From JBCCCJ01 sp039029315 (GTDB taxonomy: Bacteria; Bacteroidota; Bacteroidia; J057), in NCBI GenBank assembly GCA_039029315.1, contig JBCCGK010000007.1, forward strand, positions 1 through 64,000: a DNA stretch of 64,000 bases, in the 5' to 3' direction. Positions 47,269-57,523 of the stretch are shown one piece after another (positions within the stretch are counted from its first letter, which is position 1; the number at the start of each line of letters is the position of its first letter). Position numbers and translations under genes: made by a program. The notes under the pieces were generated by a model. It was not told the origin of the DNA and searched no databases. It saw only the letters and a program-made list of their open reading frames with translations.

Positions 47269-48312
47269 ATGAAACAGTTTATTCTTCTTTTTCTTTTTTT
47301 GTCGATGTGTTCTCTTTTTTCTCAACCCATCAATGCCCAATTTGATGAAACTGATCATTGCAAACGCATGGTGTTTGAGGATGATTTTTCATCTTCCGCG
47401 GGTTGGCAGCATCAGGGAGATGGCTCAGTCCACGTGAGCAATGGAGTCTGTTTGCTTGATCATGTGTCTTGTGGGAGTTACAACCGATTATATAAAGATC
47501 TGCAAACCACCTTGTCGAATACCTATTGGCGGGCAGAGTTCTCCTATTCAATCCTGAGTCCCAATCCATCCAATCGGGGAGCAGGAGCGATTGTGCTAGC
47601 ATTAACAGCAGGAAGTCAGCCTTTTATCTCATTAGAAACAGGACAACAGTATACAGAAACCATACAAGATGGGATAGGCGTGGTCTTATTTTCGACAAGC
47701 ACGACTGATCACAACATCAACAATTGGCTCTTTCTGATCGAATCAAAAAAAGGAGACCATCGAAGTTTTGACCTCAACACGGGCATATATCTTGATCCTT
47801 CTATTAGCGATTATTACCTCAGATTAGAGCGGGTTTCAAAGGCAGAGACACAAATGAGTGTATTTTCTGATTCTACCTTTAGCACACATATGCCAGGTTC
47901 TCCTGTCAACTTTGCCATAGATCCGACGATTGATGGGCTGTCTATGATTCAGCATGGCACCTCCACCCCCGGATCGCCAACAAGACTTGCCCATGCCGCC
48001 ATTGACAATGATTTGATCTGTGACAACGGCAGAGTGAATGGGCTTTTTGATAGAAAAGAAGATGAGGGTCCAGGATTATCGGTATATCCCAATCCTGCTA
48101 GAGATTGGTTACTTCTGACATACGAGGATGATAGCTGGCGCTCCTCCAACAAGCTCTACACGATTTACTCCATCCATGGAGCAAGGATTCGATCAAAGTC
48201 GTTGGACGAATCTGGACACATAGATATCTCGGATTTGATTCCTGGCAGCTATTTATTATATGTATCTGGTCGGAAAAGATCTCATTGGGTAAGATTCTAT
48301 AAATCAAATTGA
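47269..48312 (+). CDS. T9SS-sorted protein with lectin-like jelly roll
   Basis: A 347-residue secreted protein: signal peptide to ~24 (SQPINA). A ~200-residue beta-sandwich region starts MVFEDDFSSSAGWQHQGDG and holds WRAEFSYSI, LFLIESKKG and YYLRLERVSKA, in the manner of concanavalin A-like/LamG domains. It ends in a T9SS type A sorting domain (SVYPNPARDWLLLTY ... LIPGSYLLYV). The ligand is unknown. Confidence 0.75.
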   Translation: MKQFILLFLFLSMCSLFSQPINAQFDETDHCKRMVFEDDFSSSAGWQHQGDGSVHVSNGVCLLDHVSCGSYNRLYKDLQTTLSNTYWRAEFSYSILSPNPSNRGAGAIVLALTAGSQPFISLETGQQYTETIQDGIGVVLFSTSTTDHNINNWLFLIESKKGDHRSFDLNTGIYLDPSISDYYLRLERVSKAETQMSVFSDSTFSTHMPGSPVNFAIDPTIDGLSMIQHGTSTPGSPTRLAHAAIDNDLICDNGRVNGLFDRKEDEGPGLSVYPNPARDWLLLTYEDDSWRSSNKLYTIYSIHGARIRSKSLDESGHIDISDLIPGSYLLYVSGRKRSHWVRFYKSN

Positions 48313-48403
48313 CAAACAGAATTTCCACAATGAATCGCGAGTCATATTCATAATGGACATCATCATCCTTTAGGAGACTTCCTTTCAGCAGACCATTCCC
48401 TTA

Positions 48404-49789
48404 CTAATAAGCCCTAATCCCGGCCAGTTCTCCTGTGCTGTCCGCAAATTGATCCATATCTGCCCCCATCATTTTGCCCAGGGTGAGGTACAAATTGGCC
48501 AAAGGTGTATTTTCCTCATAGATGATATGCTGACCACCGCAGAGTTGACCGCCTGCTCCTCCAGCGAGGATGATCGGCAGATTGTAGGGAGAATGGCGAT
48601 TCCCATCTCTCAAGCCAGATCCGAACATCACAAAGGAATTGTCCAGCAGATTGCCTTCTCCTTCAGGAATGGATTTTAGCTTATTGAGGAAATAGGCTAC
48701 TTGCTCCATATGCCAATGGTTGATGATCTCATACTGGATCATCCTTCGTTCATCGTTTTGGTGATGGGAAAGGGAGTGAAAATTGCGTTTTACTCCTTCC
48801 AAAAAAGAGAAATTTCGGCCACTAACTGAGTTCCCAAACATAAAGGTCCCTACCCTGCTGGCATCACTCCAGAAAGCCAATGTCATGATATCAAACATCA
48901 AGCGCACCTTCTCAGTGATGTCCAGGCCTGCTGTCATATCCACATATTCATCAATCCGGATGTCCAGGTGTTGCAGGTCTTTTTTGATACTGGGGCTGAT
49001 TCCCGCTTCGAAATCCTTGATTTTATCTTTGTTTTCCAAGCGTTTCTCAACAGATCGAATGGATTCCAGATATTCTGCCAATTTGTTTTGATCAGCAATT
49101 CCAAGGTTTCGTTGCAGGGATTTTGCATCATCACTCACCACATCCAGAATGCTCTTCTTCCAGGGATTCTCTGGTCTGGCATCCTTTTTTGGAATGACGG
49201 TTCTGAACAGGCGGTCAAACGCAAATCTTGGATCTATTTCCTTGGCACAGGGTTGGGTTGCTGTCTTCCAGGAGATTGAGGCTCCATACAGTCTGGTAAA
49301 GCCTACATTTGCATCCACCCCACTGCTGATTCGATCGATCCCGTATACCAAAGAAGGAAAGATGGTCTCTTTCCCGGTCTTCTGCGCAATCAACTGATCA
49401 ATCGACACGCCGCCGCTGTTCACATTCGACCCGATTGTTCGTGCAATCTTCATCGAAGTGAGAAAATTGGCAGTCTTGGTATAGTGTCCATCCAATTTGG
49501 AAATGGAGTGTTTGTTCATCAATTGCTGCAAAACCAGTAATTGATCTTTCACTCCCTCCAGAGGTTTGAGAATGGGTGACAGGTCAAAATCGGTCCCGAC
49601 TGTATTAGGAGCCCATTTTCCCGGACAAACACCATTAGGAGCAAAAAGAAAAGCTGCCCGCTTGGCAGGAATTTCATAGGGATTGGCCTTAAGGTATGTT
49701 GGACTCATTGCATCCAGAAAGGGCAGTGCAATGCAAGCCCCTAGTCCTTTGAGCATTCGTCTTCGAGAAATATGCCAGGATTTTTGCAT
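48404..49789 (-). CDS. DUF1552 protein with twin-arginine signal
   Basis: A 461-residue DUF1552 protein, a family described mainly from Planctomycetes and Acidobacteria. The start is set at MQKSWHISRRRML because the SRRRMLKGLGACIALPF stretch is a twin-arginine signal. Family features include FLFAPNGVCPGKW, LDGHYTKTANFLTS, GGVSIDQLIA, FHSLSHHQ and FVMFGSGLRDGNRHSPYNLP. DUF1552 genes are nearly always paired with a DUF1592/1588 cytochrome gene, as here (23 bp downstream of it). The biochemical role is undetermined. Confidence 0.9.
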   Translation of the reverse strand: MQKSWHISRRRMLKGLGACIALPFLDAMSPTYLKANPYEIPAKRAAFLFAPNGVCPGKWAPNTVGTDFDLSPILKPLEGVKDQLLVLQQLMNKHSISKLDGHYTKTANFLTSMKIARTIGSNVNSGGVSIDQLIAQKTGKETIFPSLVYGIDRISSGVDANVGFTRLYGASISWKTATQPCAKEIDPRFAFDRLFRTVIPKKDARPENPWKKSILDVVSDDAKSLQRNLGIADQNKLAEYLESIRSVEKRLENKDKIKDFEAGISPSIKKDLQHLDIRIDEYVDMTAGLDITEKVRLMFDIMTLAFWSDASRVGTFMFGNSVSGRNFSFLEGVKRNFHSLSHHQNDERRMIQYEIINHWHMEQVAYFLNKLKSIPEGEGNLLDNSFVMFGSGLRDGNRHSPYNLPIILAGGAGGQLCGGQHIIYEENTPLANLYLTLGKMMGADMDQFADSTGELAGIRAY

Positions 49790-49812
49790 GATCAAGTAGG
49801 TGAAGGATAAGA

Positions 49813-51774
49813 TCAACCAATATCTTTGTTGTCGCTTTTTTTGAATCTAAACGGATAGCTTTTCACCAATTCCATCAGGAAGTGTATGCTGTCGAACTCC
49901 GAGTCCAGCAGTGTTTGTTGCAGATGATCGATGGTGGGAGTATCCTTAAATTGAAGGTCCCTTCCAAGTGCAAATGACAGCATCTTTTTGCTGAAATTCT
50001 TCGCGAACAAATCCTGTTTGGTCAACAAAATTTTCCGCAATTCTCCTGGACCTGAAAAGGCTTCTCCACTTTTGAGGACACCTGAAGGGTCTATGGCTTC
50101 TTGTCCATATGCTTCTCTCCAGCGGCCAATGCCATCGAAATTCTCAAGCCCCAATCCTATTGGGTCCATGGCTTTGTGACAGCTGTTGCAAGCGGGATCT
50201 GCCCGATGTCGCTCCAAAAGCTTTCGCAGGCTTGTCTCCCCTTCCCCTTCCTGATGGCTGGCTTCCAATTCAGGCACATCTCCTGGTGGCGGAGGGGCAG
50301 GTGTTCCCAACACTTGTTCTAATACCCATTTTCCACGCAAAACCGGGCTCGTCCTCGTTGGCAATGATGTCGCAGTCAATACCCCTGCCATTCCGAGCAA
50401 GCCTCCTCTCTGATCAGAAGTCAACTCCATCAGTTGCATCTCCTCCCCTTCTACTTCCGGAATTCCATATAGATCGGCCAGGGATTCATTCACAAAGCTG
50501 TAATCACTATCAATGAGGTCGAGGAAATTCTCTGTCTCCAACATGGCATAGTTGAAAAAGGTTTCCACTTCCTGCAACATAAAATCCCTCAATTGAGGGG
50601 TGTACTCAGGATAAATATCCGGATCTATCTGAAAAGCCGGATCACTCAGTTTTTTCAACTCTAACCACTGGATCGCAAATTGCTTCCCCAGTCGCCTTGC
50701 TCTTGGATCTCTCAACATCCGCTCGACCTCTCGTTCCAGCACCCTTTCTTCATGTAAGTTTTCCCGATATGCAACATTCAACAATTCCTGATCCGGGATG
50801 CTTGACCATAAGAAGAAAGACAGCCGTGAAGCCAGCTCAAAATTGTTGATGGGATAAGCTTGCTCAATGTCAGGGTCAGCTTCTTGCCGATAAAGAAAAT
50901 GGTGGGAAATCAGGATGAGTTTTAAGGTCTCTCGAATGCTGATATCAAAAGGATCTGCTTCCTGTTGGGATTCGCGATAGACTGTCTCAAAGAAGGTAGT
51001 CAGTCTCTCCTTGTCCTCTGGCGTCAGGAAACGTCTGTATGCAAGGGTCGCAAATGGAAATAGAACTTCTCCAGCTTCTTTCGTTGGTTTTTGGAGAGAG
51101 ATGTCCTGTTTGTGCCATATTCGATGCCACCAGATCCTGAAGGCCTCTCCAAAACCAGACTCATATGCGGGAACTATGGATCGCCACCTGTCCTTGTCCT
51201 GATACAGCTCTTCTAACAGAATGTCTGCCGTTTCGAAATAGCGTTCCATCAGTAGAGGAGACACATAAAGGGTCCGCGCCTGATTGTCAAATCCAGCACC
51301 CCCAGAAGGATCAGAGGGAAAAATGGAATCAACATTCAGCTCTATTCCCAGAAGGTCTTGTATCGCATATTTGTATTCTTGATTGTTCAATCTTCTAGGG
51401 GAAATCAGGCCAGGATCTTTCTCCGCCAGTGCTGCCTCCAAATAGCCATTGATATAAAATTTCAAGGTATCGATTTCAGATTGAGACATGCGCGGCCGGA
51501 TTTCAGGCGGCATGCTGCCGGTTTCAACAGCATTGATCACCTGATGGAATAGCTCTCCATCACGGACCACCTTCACAATAAAATCATATCCTTCAAAATT
51601 GATCCCTGCTTTGTTGTCCTCTCCATTATGGCAACTGGTACAATGTTTGCGAAAAATGGGTCGGATATTTCGGGAATAGTGTTTCTGGCGGGGATCGTCT
51701 GGTTGGGCAATAGCGAGTAGGCAGCTTGACAAAATCAGCGTGCAAAGAGTCCAGTATTTGAGCAGGGCCAGCAT
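49813..51774 (-). CDS. Planctomycete-type cytochrome c domain protein (DUF1587/1592/1588/1585)
   Basis: About 653 residues; the start at 51774 opens a signal peptide (MLALLKYWTLCTLILSSCLL), while an ATG at 51804 is an alternative. A first heme motif CTSCH is in FRKHCTSCHNGEDNKAGINF with METGSMPPEIRP-type context (axial Met) just after. Then come DUF1587 (RRLNNQEYKYAIQDLLG), DUF1592 (RLSFFLWSSIPDQELL), DUF1588 with a second C-x-x-C-H (ACNSCHKAMDPIGLGLENFD) and DUF1585 near the C-terminus (KMLSFALGRDLQ). It is likely a periplasmic redox protein acting with the DUF1552 partner. First gene of a two-gene operon. Confidence 0.9.
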   Translation of the reverse strand: MLALLKYWTLCTLILSSCLLAIAQPDDPRQKHYSRNIRPIFRKHCTSCHNGEDNKAGINFEGYDFIVKVVRDGELFHQVINAVETGSMPPEIRPRMSQSEIDTLKFYINGYLEAALAEKDPGLISPRRLNNQEYKYAIQDLLGIELNVDSIFPSDPSGGAGFDNQARTLYVSPLLMERYFETADILLEELYQDKDRWRSIVPAYESGFGEAFRIWWHRIWHKQDISLQKPTKEAGEVLFPFATLAYRRFLTPEDKERLTTFFETVYRESQQEADPFDISIRETLKLILISHHFLYRQEADPDIEQAYPINNFELASRLSFFLWSSIPDQELLNVAYRENLHEERVLEREVERMLRDPRARRLGKQFAIQWLELKKLSDPAFQIDPDIYPEYTPQLRDFMLQEVETFFNYAMLETENFLDLIDSDYSFVNESLADLYGIPEVEGEEMQLMELTSDQRGGLLGMAGVLTATSLPTRTSPVLRGKWVLEQVLGTPAPPPPGDVPELEASHQEGEGETSLRKLLERHRADPACNSCHKAMDPIGLGLENFDGIGRWREAYGQEAIDPSGVLKSGEAFSGPGELRKILLTKQDLFAKNFSKKMLSFALGRDLQFKDTPTIDHLQQTLLDSEFDSIHFLMELVKSYPFRFKKSDNKDIG

Positions 51775-51915
51775 GAGAATAGAAGATAGATATCTGAGGA
51801 TCATCCCCTTCCAATATCCAAGATACAAAAATTTTATCAGATGCCAGCCACCTAATGCCTGAGTAATCCGCGAAATCCTTTTCTATAGGCTTACTGGCAT
51901 CTTCTACTCGAATTA

Positions 51916-51948
51916 TTTTTGTCTCCAAAATTGAGAGTGATATGTTTG
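51916..51948 (+). promoter_or_regulatory. Promoter of the GH78-like gene
   Basis: tttttg at 51916-51921, 19 bp spacer, then tatgtttg at 51941-51948: a full match to the Bacteroidota -33/-7 pattern (TTTG-N19-TAnnTTTG). The ATG follows the -7 box by 4 bases, implying a nearly leaderless transcript. Confidence 0.7.
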
Positions 51949-51952
51949 GAAT

Positions 51953-54556
51953 ATGAGATGTTATACTTTTTTCTTGCTATCCCTACTGATTGTACTGTTG
52001 TCACCAGACAATTATGGACAAACGGCTGGAGGTCAGATAATGGCTATTCACCCTGACGTACAGGCAACATGGTTCAGGCCGGATGAACTCAATCAGGTAT
52101 CCTTTGATTGGAAAGCCGAATGGATTTGGATGGACAAAACTGTCGAGTCAGATGTGATGTTGGCAAGAAGATCCTTTGACCTGGAAGGCCCGATCGATGA
52201 AGCAGTCTTGAGAATTACAGCCAGTTTTCAGTATCAGTTGTATGTCAATGGAGAATATGTCAACAGGGGCCCTGCGCGCAGTGCGCCACATCATCAGTCT
52301 TTTGACATCCTCAACATTGAGAATCTGCTTCGTCCAGGGACCAATACCATTGCTGTCCGGGTTCATTTTCAACGAGGCAAGTATTCCTATCACCATCATG
52401 GAAGAGCAGGCTTGTTGGCCCAGCTTGACATGGCAGGAGCTGATGACACCTACCTAATCGTCAGCGATCGCAACTGGAAGGTTCATCCAGATCTTTCCTG
52501 GAGCAATGAGGCCCCTGTGATCAGTCGGTTTCAGTTGTTCGTCAATGATTTGGTGGATATGCGACAAGCACTCAATGGCTGGCAGCAACCAGAATTTGAC
52601 GATTCCTCCTGGCAAGCAGCCATGCCCCTGATCCGCCATGTCGGCTGGCCAAATCCTCAAAAAAATGCTCCTGCTCAAGCCCTCACACCTCCCTGGACTG
52701 CGCTCCTTCCTCGGGATGTTCCTTATCTAAAAACCGGCATTCAATCTCCGATCAGACTCCTCGATTTGTCTGTTGCCTCTGATACATCGAACCGCCTTCC
52801 GATCAACACTCACCTCGCTTCAGATCTCCAGGAGCGCTGGAAGACATTCCTGACAGGGCAAGAAGCACTGTCGATTCCTTCAGCCAAAGCGGATCAATAT
52901 GCGTATCTATTGGTCGATTTTGGATCTGTTCATCACGGAATCCCTCAGCTAGACATAGCAGGAAAGGCAGGAACAACTGTGGAAGTCCTATGTGCCCCCT
53001 TCGTGGTTCAGAACCAATTCACCCATCAGGTGGTGGATTCTGAATTTCGTGATCAACTCATTCTTTCTGGCAAACGCGAACAATGGGAAGCTACTTATTT
53101 CAAACCAACGCGCTTTCTGGCCATTCGAATTCACGGGAATCCAGATCCTGTTAAGATATTTGGGCTTAGTCTACGAGATCTTTCCTATCCATTTGTCCAG
53201 ACTGGATATATGAAGAGTGAGGACAAGCCCTGGATTGATGCGTATATGTTGGCAACGGAAAAAACCATTTTTGCCTGCACCACCGATGCCCTTACAGACA
53301 ACTATCGAGAACGTCGCCAATACGCACAAACTGGCTACTATGGCGCATTGGGAAATTATTGGACTTTTGGCGATCATGCTTTGCAGCGAAGATATTTGGT
53401 ACAGGTGGCACAGGAACAGCAAGCCAATGGCATCATGCCAGCTTATGCGCCATTGGCCAAAGACGATTTCATGATCATTCTTGACTCCAATTGTCTTTGG
53501 ATCAGAAGTCTCAGGAATTATTTGCTGTATTCCGGGGATCGGCAGACGGTCCTCGAACTCCTTCCTGCTGCTCACAAACTCATGGACTTGTTACATGCCT
53601 ACACACATGAGGAAGGATTTCTGTACAACCCTCCTTATGCTTACTGGATGGACCATGCGCTGAATGATCGGCGTGGAGCCAACCTATGTCTGAATGGCCA
53701 TTATTTGGGCGCATTGCAGGATTTTTCAGAAGTCCTGCAATGGTTGGACAAAGATGGGCATGCACGTTATTCACAACGCGCTGATCAGCTCATAGAAGTG
53801 CTAAGGGAGCAATTCTGGAACGATGAAGTCGGCTTATTTGTAGATGCCTGGATTGCAGGAGAACAGTCTGAAGAATTCAGTGAACATGCCAATGCGATGG
53901 CTCTTGCGATGCGAATCGCCACATCGGAACAAGCCAAACGAGTATCCCAACACCTTCTGGAAGATGATTCTCTGACATATATCCGCAGAGCATCCGGTAT
54001 GGTCATGGTTACACCTGCGATGTCCTATTTCCTTCATAAAGGCTTGTGTGCCTATGGCTATGTCGATGAATCCTTCGACTTGTTCAGGAAACGCTTTGAC
54101 AAAATGCTTGCGGACAACACCAATGGGACGCTTTGGGAAGAATGGTGGCTCGATGGAACAGGCAGGACAGGCAAACGGGTTCCCAAAAGTAGAAGCGATG
54201 CACAGACTGAAAGTGCCTTTCCACCTGCTTTATTTGGGGAATATCTCTTGGGGATTCAGCCCACATTACCTGGGTGGGAGGAAGCCGAGATTCTCTATCA
54301 TCCGTCTAGTATTCGGCAGATAGAGAGTAACATTCCAACTCCCCAGGGAGATCTTCTGCTTAGTTGGTTGTTCAAGAAAAATAATTCTGGCGAACTCCTT
54401 CTTGAGGTGCCAAAAGATATGCGGATCAAGATTGATCTGGCTCAACTTGAAGCCCTGTCAAAGAAAGATGTTCAGCACAATGGACAAAAAATTGACTTGA
54501 CCTCTTCAGAATCAATGCTCTCTGTACAAGCCGGAGTGCATCGAATACAGTTTTGA
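51953..54556 (+). CDS. GH78-type (alpha-L-rhamnosidase-like) glycosidase
   Basis: An 867-residue secreted protein (signal to ~22, ending NYGQ). The N-terminal part carries the GH78 N domains: AEWIWMDKT, LRITASFQYQLYVNGEYV, RPGTNTIAVRVH. The (alpha/alpha)6 catalytic domain begins ~405 and contains DALTDNYRERRQYAQTGYYG, corresponding to the family's general-acid region, then YALGN/TFGDHA, and YWMDHAL. The closing YLLGIQPTLPGWEEAEI and the C-terminal beta domain are typical. The expected substrate is terminal alpha-L-rhamnose, but close relatives differ, so specificity is uncertain. No SusCD pair is adjacent. Confidence 0.82.
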   Translation: MRCYTFFLLSLLIVLLSPDNYGQTAGGQIMAIHPDVQATWFRPDELNQVSFDWKAEWIWMDKTVESDVMLARRSFDLEGPIDEAVLRITASFQYQLYVNGEYVNRGPARSAPHHQSFDILNIENLLRPGTNTIAVRVHFQRGKYSYHHHGRAGLLAQLDMAGADDTYLIVSDRNWKVHPDLSWSNEAPVISRFQLFVNDLVDMRQALNGWQQPEFDDSSWQAAMPLIRHVGWPNPQKNAPAQALTPPWTALLPRDVPYLKTGIQSPIRLLDLSVASDTSNRLPINTHLASDLQERWKTFLTGQEALSIPSAKADQYAYLLVDFGSVHHGIPQLDIAGKAGTTVEVLCAPFVVQNQFTHQVVDSEFRDQLILSGKREQWEATYFKPTRFLAIRIHGNPDPVKIFGLSLRDLSYPFVQTGYMKSEDKPWIDAYMLATEKTIFACTTDALTDNYRERRQYAQTGYYGALGNYWTFGDHALQRRYLVQVAQEQQANGIMPAYAPLAKDDFMIILDSNCLWIRSLRNYLLYSGDRQTVLELLPAAHKLMDLLHAYTHEEGFLYNPPYAYWMDHALNDRRGANLCLNGHYLGALQDFSEVLQWLDKDGHARYSQRADQLIEVLREQFWNDEVGLFVDAWIAGEQSEEFSEHANAMALAMRIATSEQAKRVSQHLLEDDSLTYIRRASGMVMVTPAMSYFLHKGLCAYGYVDESFDLFRKRFDKMLADNTNGTLWEEWWLDGTGRTGKRVPKSRSDAQTESAFPPALFGEYLLGIQPTLPGWEEAEILYHPSSIRQIESNIPTPQGDLLLSWLFKKNNSGELLLEVPKDMRIKIDLAQLEALSKKDVQHNGQKIDLTSSESMLSVQAGVHRIQF

Positions 54557-54586
54557 AGAATCTTCTGCAAATGGGATTGCAGCTCT

Positions 54587-54608
54587 AGTCTTTTGAGAAG
54601 ACTTTTTT
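54587..54608 (+). terminator. Short terminator hairpin
   Basis: Stem agtctt (54587-54592) / aagact (54598-54603) followed by tttttt. First of two consecutive terminators after the GH78-like gene. Confidence 0.55.
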
Positions 54609-54655
54609 GATCCTCACTCCCCTTCAACATAGAGGAGTGAGAATCTTGTTTTTTT
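54609..54655 (+). terminator. Rho-independent terminator
   Basis: 12-bp stem with one mismatch, gatcctcactcc (54609-54620) / ggagtgagaatc (54634-54645), followed by ttgttttttt. Second and stronger terminator for the GH78-like gene. Confidence 0.8.
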
Positions 54656-54712
54656 GCAGGAAAAGACTAACTGAGACCCTTTGGAAGGACAATTCATGGC
54701 CTACTCATTGCC

Positions 54713-57523
54713 TTACTCCCGATTCACAATAACTTTTTTCTGAAAGAGTCCTTCAGAGGTTCGGCCTTTCAGAATGTATAAGCCTGAAGGAGCACGATTC
54801 AGCTGAACATCCACTTGTGTGGTGAAATGAGGCAATAGTCGTTGGTAGAACAAGCGACCTTGAAGATCAAAGACTTCTACAGACTCCAGGTTAAGGTTCT
54901 CACTTTGAATCCGAAACTTCCCTTGGGTTGGGTTTGGGAACATGCGGATCTGGGAAGGATCAATCCAGGGCGTATTTGCGTCTGGAACTTCAAATGTCAC
55001 CTCGGCGGATACCTGAGACAGGCAACCTGAAGCATCTGTAACAGTCGCAGAATAGACGCCTTGTTGGAGGTCCTGCAAATCCTCTGTAGAATCACCAGTG
55101 TTCCAACTGATATCATAAGGAGGAAGCCCTCCACTGATGGTCAGATCAATCGATCCCAGCCCATTGAAGCCCAGTTGAGGTTCAACATCCACAAACAGAT
55201 TCAGACATTCTGCCATACTCCAGATCTCTGACCCTCTCAATCCATCATTGGCAGCAAAATAGAGTTTGTTGTTGAAGAGGGTAAGACCAGTTGGGTTGGC
55301 ATCAGGGACTCCTGGCCAAATGTCTGTAACAATCGACAAACTGGTATCATTGTATTCCCACAATTCTCGTCCAAAATCATCGGTAAAGGTGGAAAAATAC
55401 AATTTGTCATTGAAGACAATCAAATCATTGGGATTGCTGGCGCTAGGATTAAGGTCTTCAGTCAAGACAAAGGTGTCAAGTACAGCATCATAATAGACAA
55501 GTTCGACATTAACGGCATGAGAAAATTGCCCCTTAAAAAATAGTTTATCCCTATAAACGGTCAGATAGGCGGGATTCAAATTCCCTATCACGTCTGTTCT
55601 TTGGGTAATAGAATCGGTGACAGGATTATAACTATAGAGATCTGTTTGGCCGGCAGGCCGAAAGGCTGAGAAGTACAGTTCGCCATCATACTCAACAAAC
55701 CACTCCGGATAGCTATCCCCACTTCCGGGATTGATATCAGCAACCATGATCGCTTGTCCAGTCGTATCATTGTATCGCCAGAGTTCCATTCCATGTTGAT
55801 CATCCTCGGCCTGGAAGTACAGATGTCCCTGGAAGATGAAGAATTTTTCAACATTGCTGCCACCTGTTGGATGAATATCAGCTGCGATAGAGGCAACATT
55901 GGTGTTAGGGTCATACACAAACAATTCCTGATCGACAGAATCATCATTGGCAGAGAAATAGAGTTTGTCATGATAGGCAATCATATCGCTGATATGGCCT
56001 GTATGGTTGGGCGTAAGATAAGAGGTGGGATGCAGTTGGCCAGTATTGTCATCAAAATATTGCAACCCATATCCTCCCACTGGATCAATGCCCGAAAAAA
56101 ACAGTTGATCATTCAATACAACAAAATCTCCGGGACGTCTGCTGATCGGATCATCTTCCAGAATGTCTACATTGCCTGTCGTGGGATCATATACCCATAT
56201 TTCCCTCCCACTATTGGCTTCATAGGCACCAAAATATAGCTTATTATTAAAAGGGGTAAAGTTATAGGGATTGGAACCAATCGTTGATGAATTGATGTCT
56301 GCTGCAAGCGTGATATCGGACATCCCTACTTCAAACTCATACAATTCTCTTCCAGTAGCAATGATCTGAGCAGTAAGGAACAGTCGATTTCCAACTGCGA
56401 TTTGTGAGGTAAGATAATTGTCATCATTCCCATTCGACAAACTTGCTTCTTCCGTCAACACCTCAGAAACCGGATGATAAGAAAAAAGCCGCCTTTCGGT
56501 ATCATCTACACTGGCCGTAAAATAAAGCTTATTGCCAATCATGATGGGTTCTCCAGGATTGGCATTCCCAGAAGTGTGGATATCTTCCACCAGGTATATT
56601 TTATTGGAATCCGGCTCATAATACCGCAACTCTCTTCCTTCTCCCACTGTTCTCCCTGCAAAGAAGAGTTTTCCGTCTGCTTCCAAGAATCCAGAAGGTG
56701 AGCCACTTCCAGCGCCAGGATATACTTGTGGGATGTCAAGCAGGGAGTTTGTTGCTGGATCATAAGCCCACAATTCATCTCCTATTCCGCTAAGTTGCCC
56801 CCTAAAAAATAGTTTTCCGTCGAACCAATACGGAGTCCTGATGCTGGGAAATTGATTGCTGGGACTCTGATAAAGGATGTTTTCAACTGTATCGGTAGCT
56901 GGATCATAACGCCATAAATTGCTATTACTTTGTCCTCCGTTGGCTGTGAACCACAACTTCCCATCTCCTTCTACAAAATTGCGGGGAAATCCATCACTGT
57001 TTCCAGAATTGATATCTGCAACCATTTCCACCAGATTCAAAACAGGATCATACCTTCCCAATTCTACACCAGCACCAGAAAACTCTCCACCAAAGAACAA
57101 TTGCCCATTGAAGACAAACAAGTATTCAGGTTCGCGAACCTCATCATTGTTGACATCACTCAATCGTTCAGCACTCTGATCACTGGGATCATATACATAT
57201 AGCCAATCATCAATTCCCCGTCCATCTTTGGCATTAAAAAAGATCTTTTCGTCAAAGGCAACTATGGTATACAGGTTATTGGGGTCCTCAAATGGGCGCA
57301 CATTGGCTACCAATTGGGCCTGATTGCTTGACAGATCAAATTGGTACAGTTCGTCTCCATGGATCCCATCATCCGCCCGAAAATACAGGACATTGTTCAA
57401 TTCGGCGAAATAAAATGGGTCTGAGGAGGCAGCTTCAAGGTTGATATCCCGTTCCAGGACCAATTGTCCAAAAGCGGAAGAAATGCTGAATAAGAGTGTG
57501 GAGAAAATAACAATCGGTTTCAT
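54713..57523 (-). CDS. T9SS-sorted ELWxxDGT-type repeat protein
   Basis: A 936-residue protein. The ATG ending at 57523 opens a signal peptide (MKPIVIFSTLLFSISSAFGQ). The body (~25-770) is a series of ~45-residue beta-propeller-like repeats with motifs such as KLYFSAND-x-x-x-GRELW-x-YD, a variant of the ELWxxDGT repeat. A single SprB-like module follows (ISGGLPPYDISWNTGDS), then a T9SS type A sorting domain (MFPNPTQGKFRIQ ... APSGLYILKG). It is likely a surface or extracellular protein; binding partner unknown. The tail-to-tail neighbour is the GH78-like gene. Confidence 0.85.
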   Translation of the reverse strand: MKPIVIFSTLLFSISSAFGQLVLERDINLEAASSDPFYFAELNNVLYFRADDGIHGDELYQFDLSSNQAQLVANVRPFEDPNNLYTIVAFDEKIFFNAKDGRGIDDWLYVYDPSDQSAERLSDVNNDEVREPEYLFVFNGQLFFGGEFSGAGVELGRYDPVLNLVEMVADINSGNSDGFPRNFVEGDGKLWFTANGGQSNSNLWRYDPATDTVENILYQSPSNQFPSIRTPYWFDGKLFFRGQLSGIGDELWAYDPATNSLLDIPQVYPGAGSGSPSGFLEADGKLFFAGRTVGEGRELRYYEPDSNKIYLVEDIHTSGNANPGEPIMIGNKLYFTASVDDTERRLFSYHPVSEVLTEEASLSNGNDDNYLTSQIAVGNRLFLTAQIIATGRELYEFEVGMSDITLAADINSSTIGSNPYNFTPFNNKLYFGAYEANSGREIWVYDPTTGNVDILEDDPISRRPGDFVVLNDQLFFSGIDPVGGYGLQYFDDNTGQLHPTSYLTPNHTGHISDMIAYHDKLYFSANDDSVDQELFVYDPNTNVASIAADIHPTGGSNVEKFFIFQGHLYFQAEDDQHGMELWRYNDTTGQAIMVADINPGSGDSYPEWFVEYDGELYFSAFRPAGQTDLYSYNPVTDSITQRTDVIGNLNPAYLTVYRDKLFFKGQFSHAVNVELVYYDAVLDTFVLTEDLNPSASNPNDLIVFNDKLYFSTFTDDFGRELWEYNDTSLSIVTDIWPGVPDANPTGLTLFNNKLYFAANDGLRGSEIWSMAECLNLFVDVEPQLGFNGLGSIDLTISGGLPPYDISWNTGDSTEDLQDLQQGVYSATVTDASGCLSQVSAEVTFEVPDANTPWIDPSQIRMFPNPTQGKFRIQSENLNLESVEVFDLQGRLFYQRLLPHFTTQVDVQLNRAPSGLYILKGRTSEGLFQKKVIVNRE

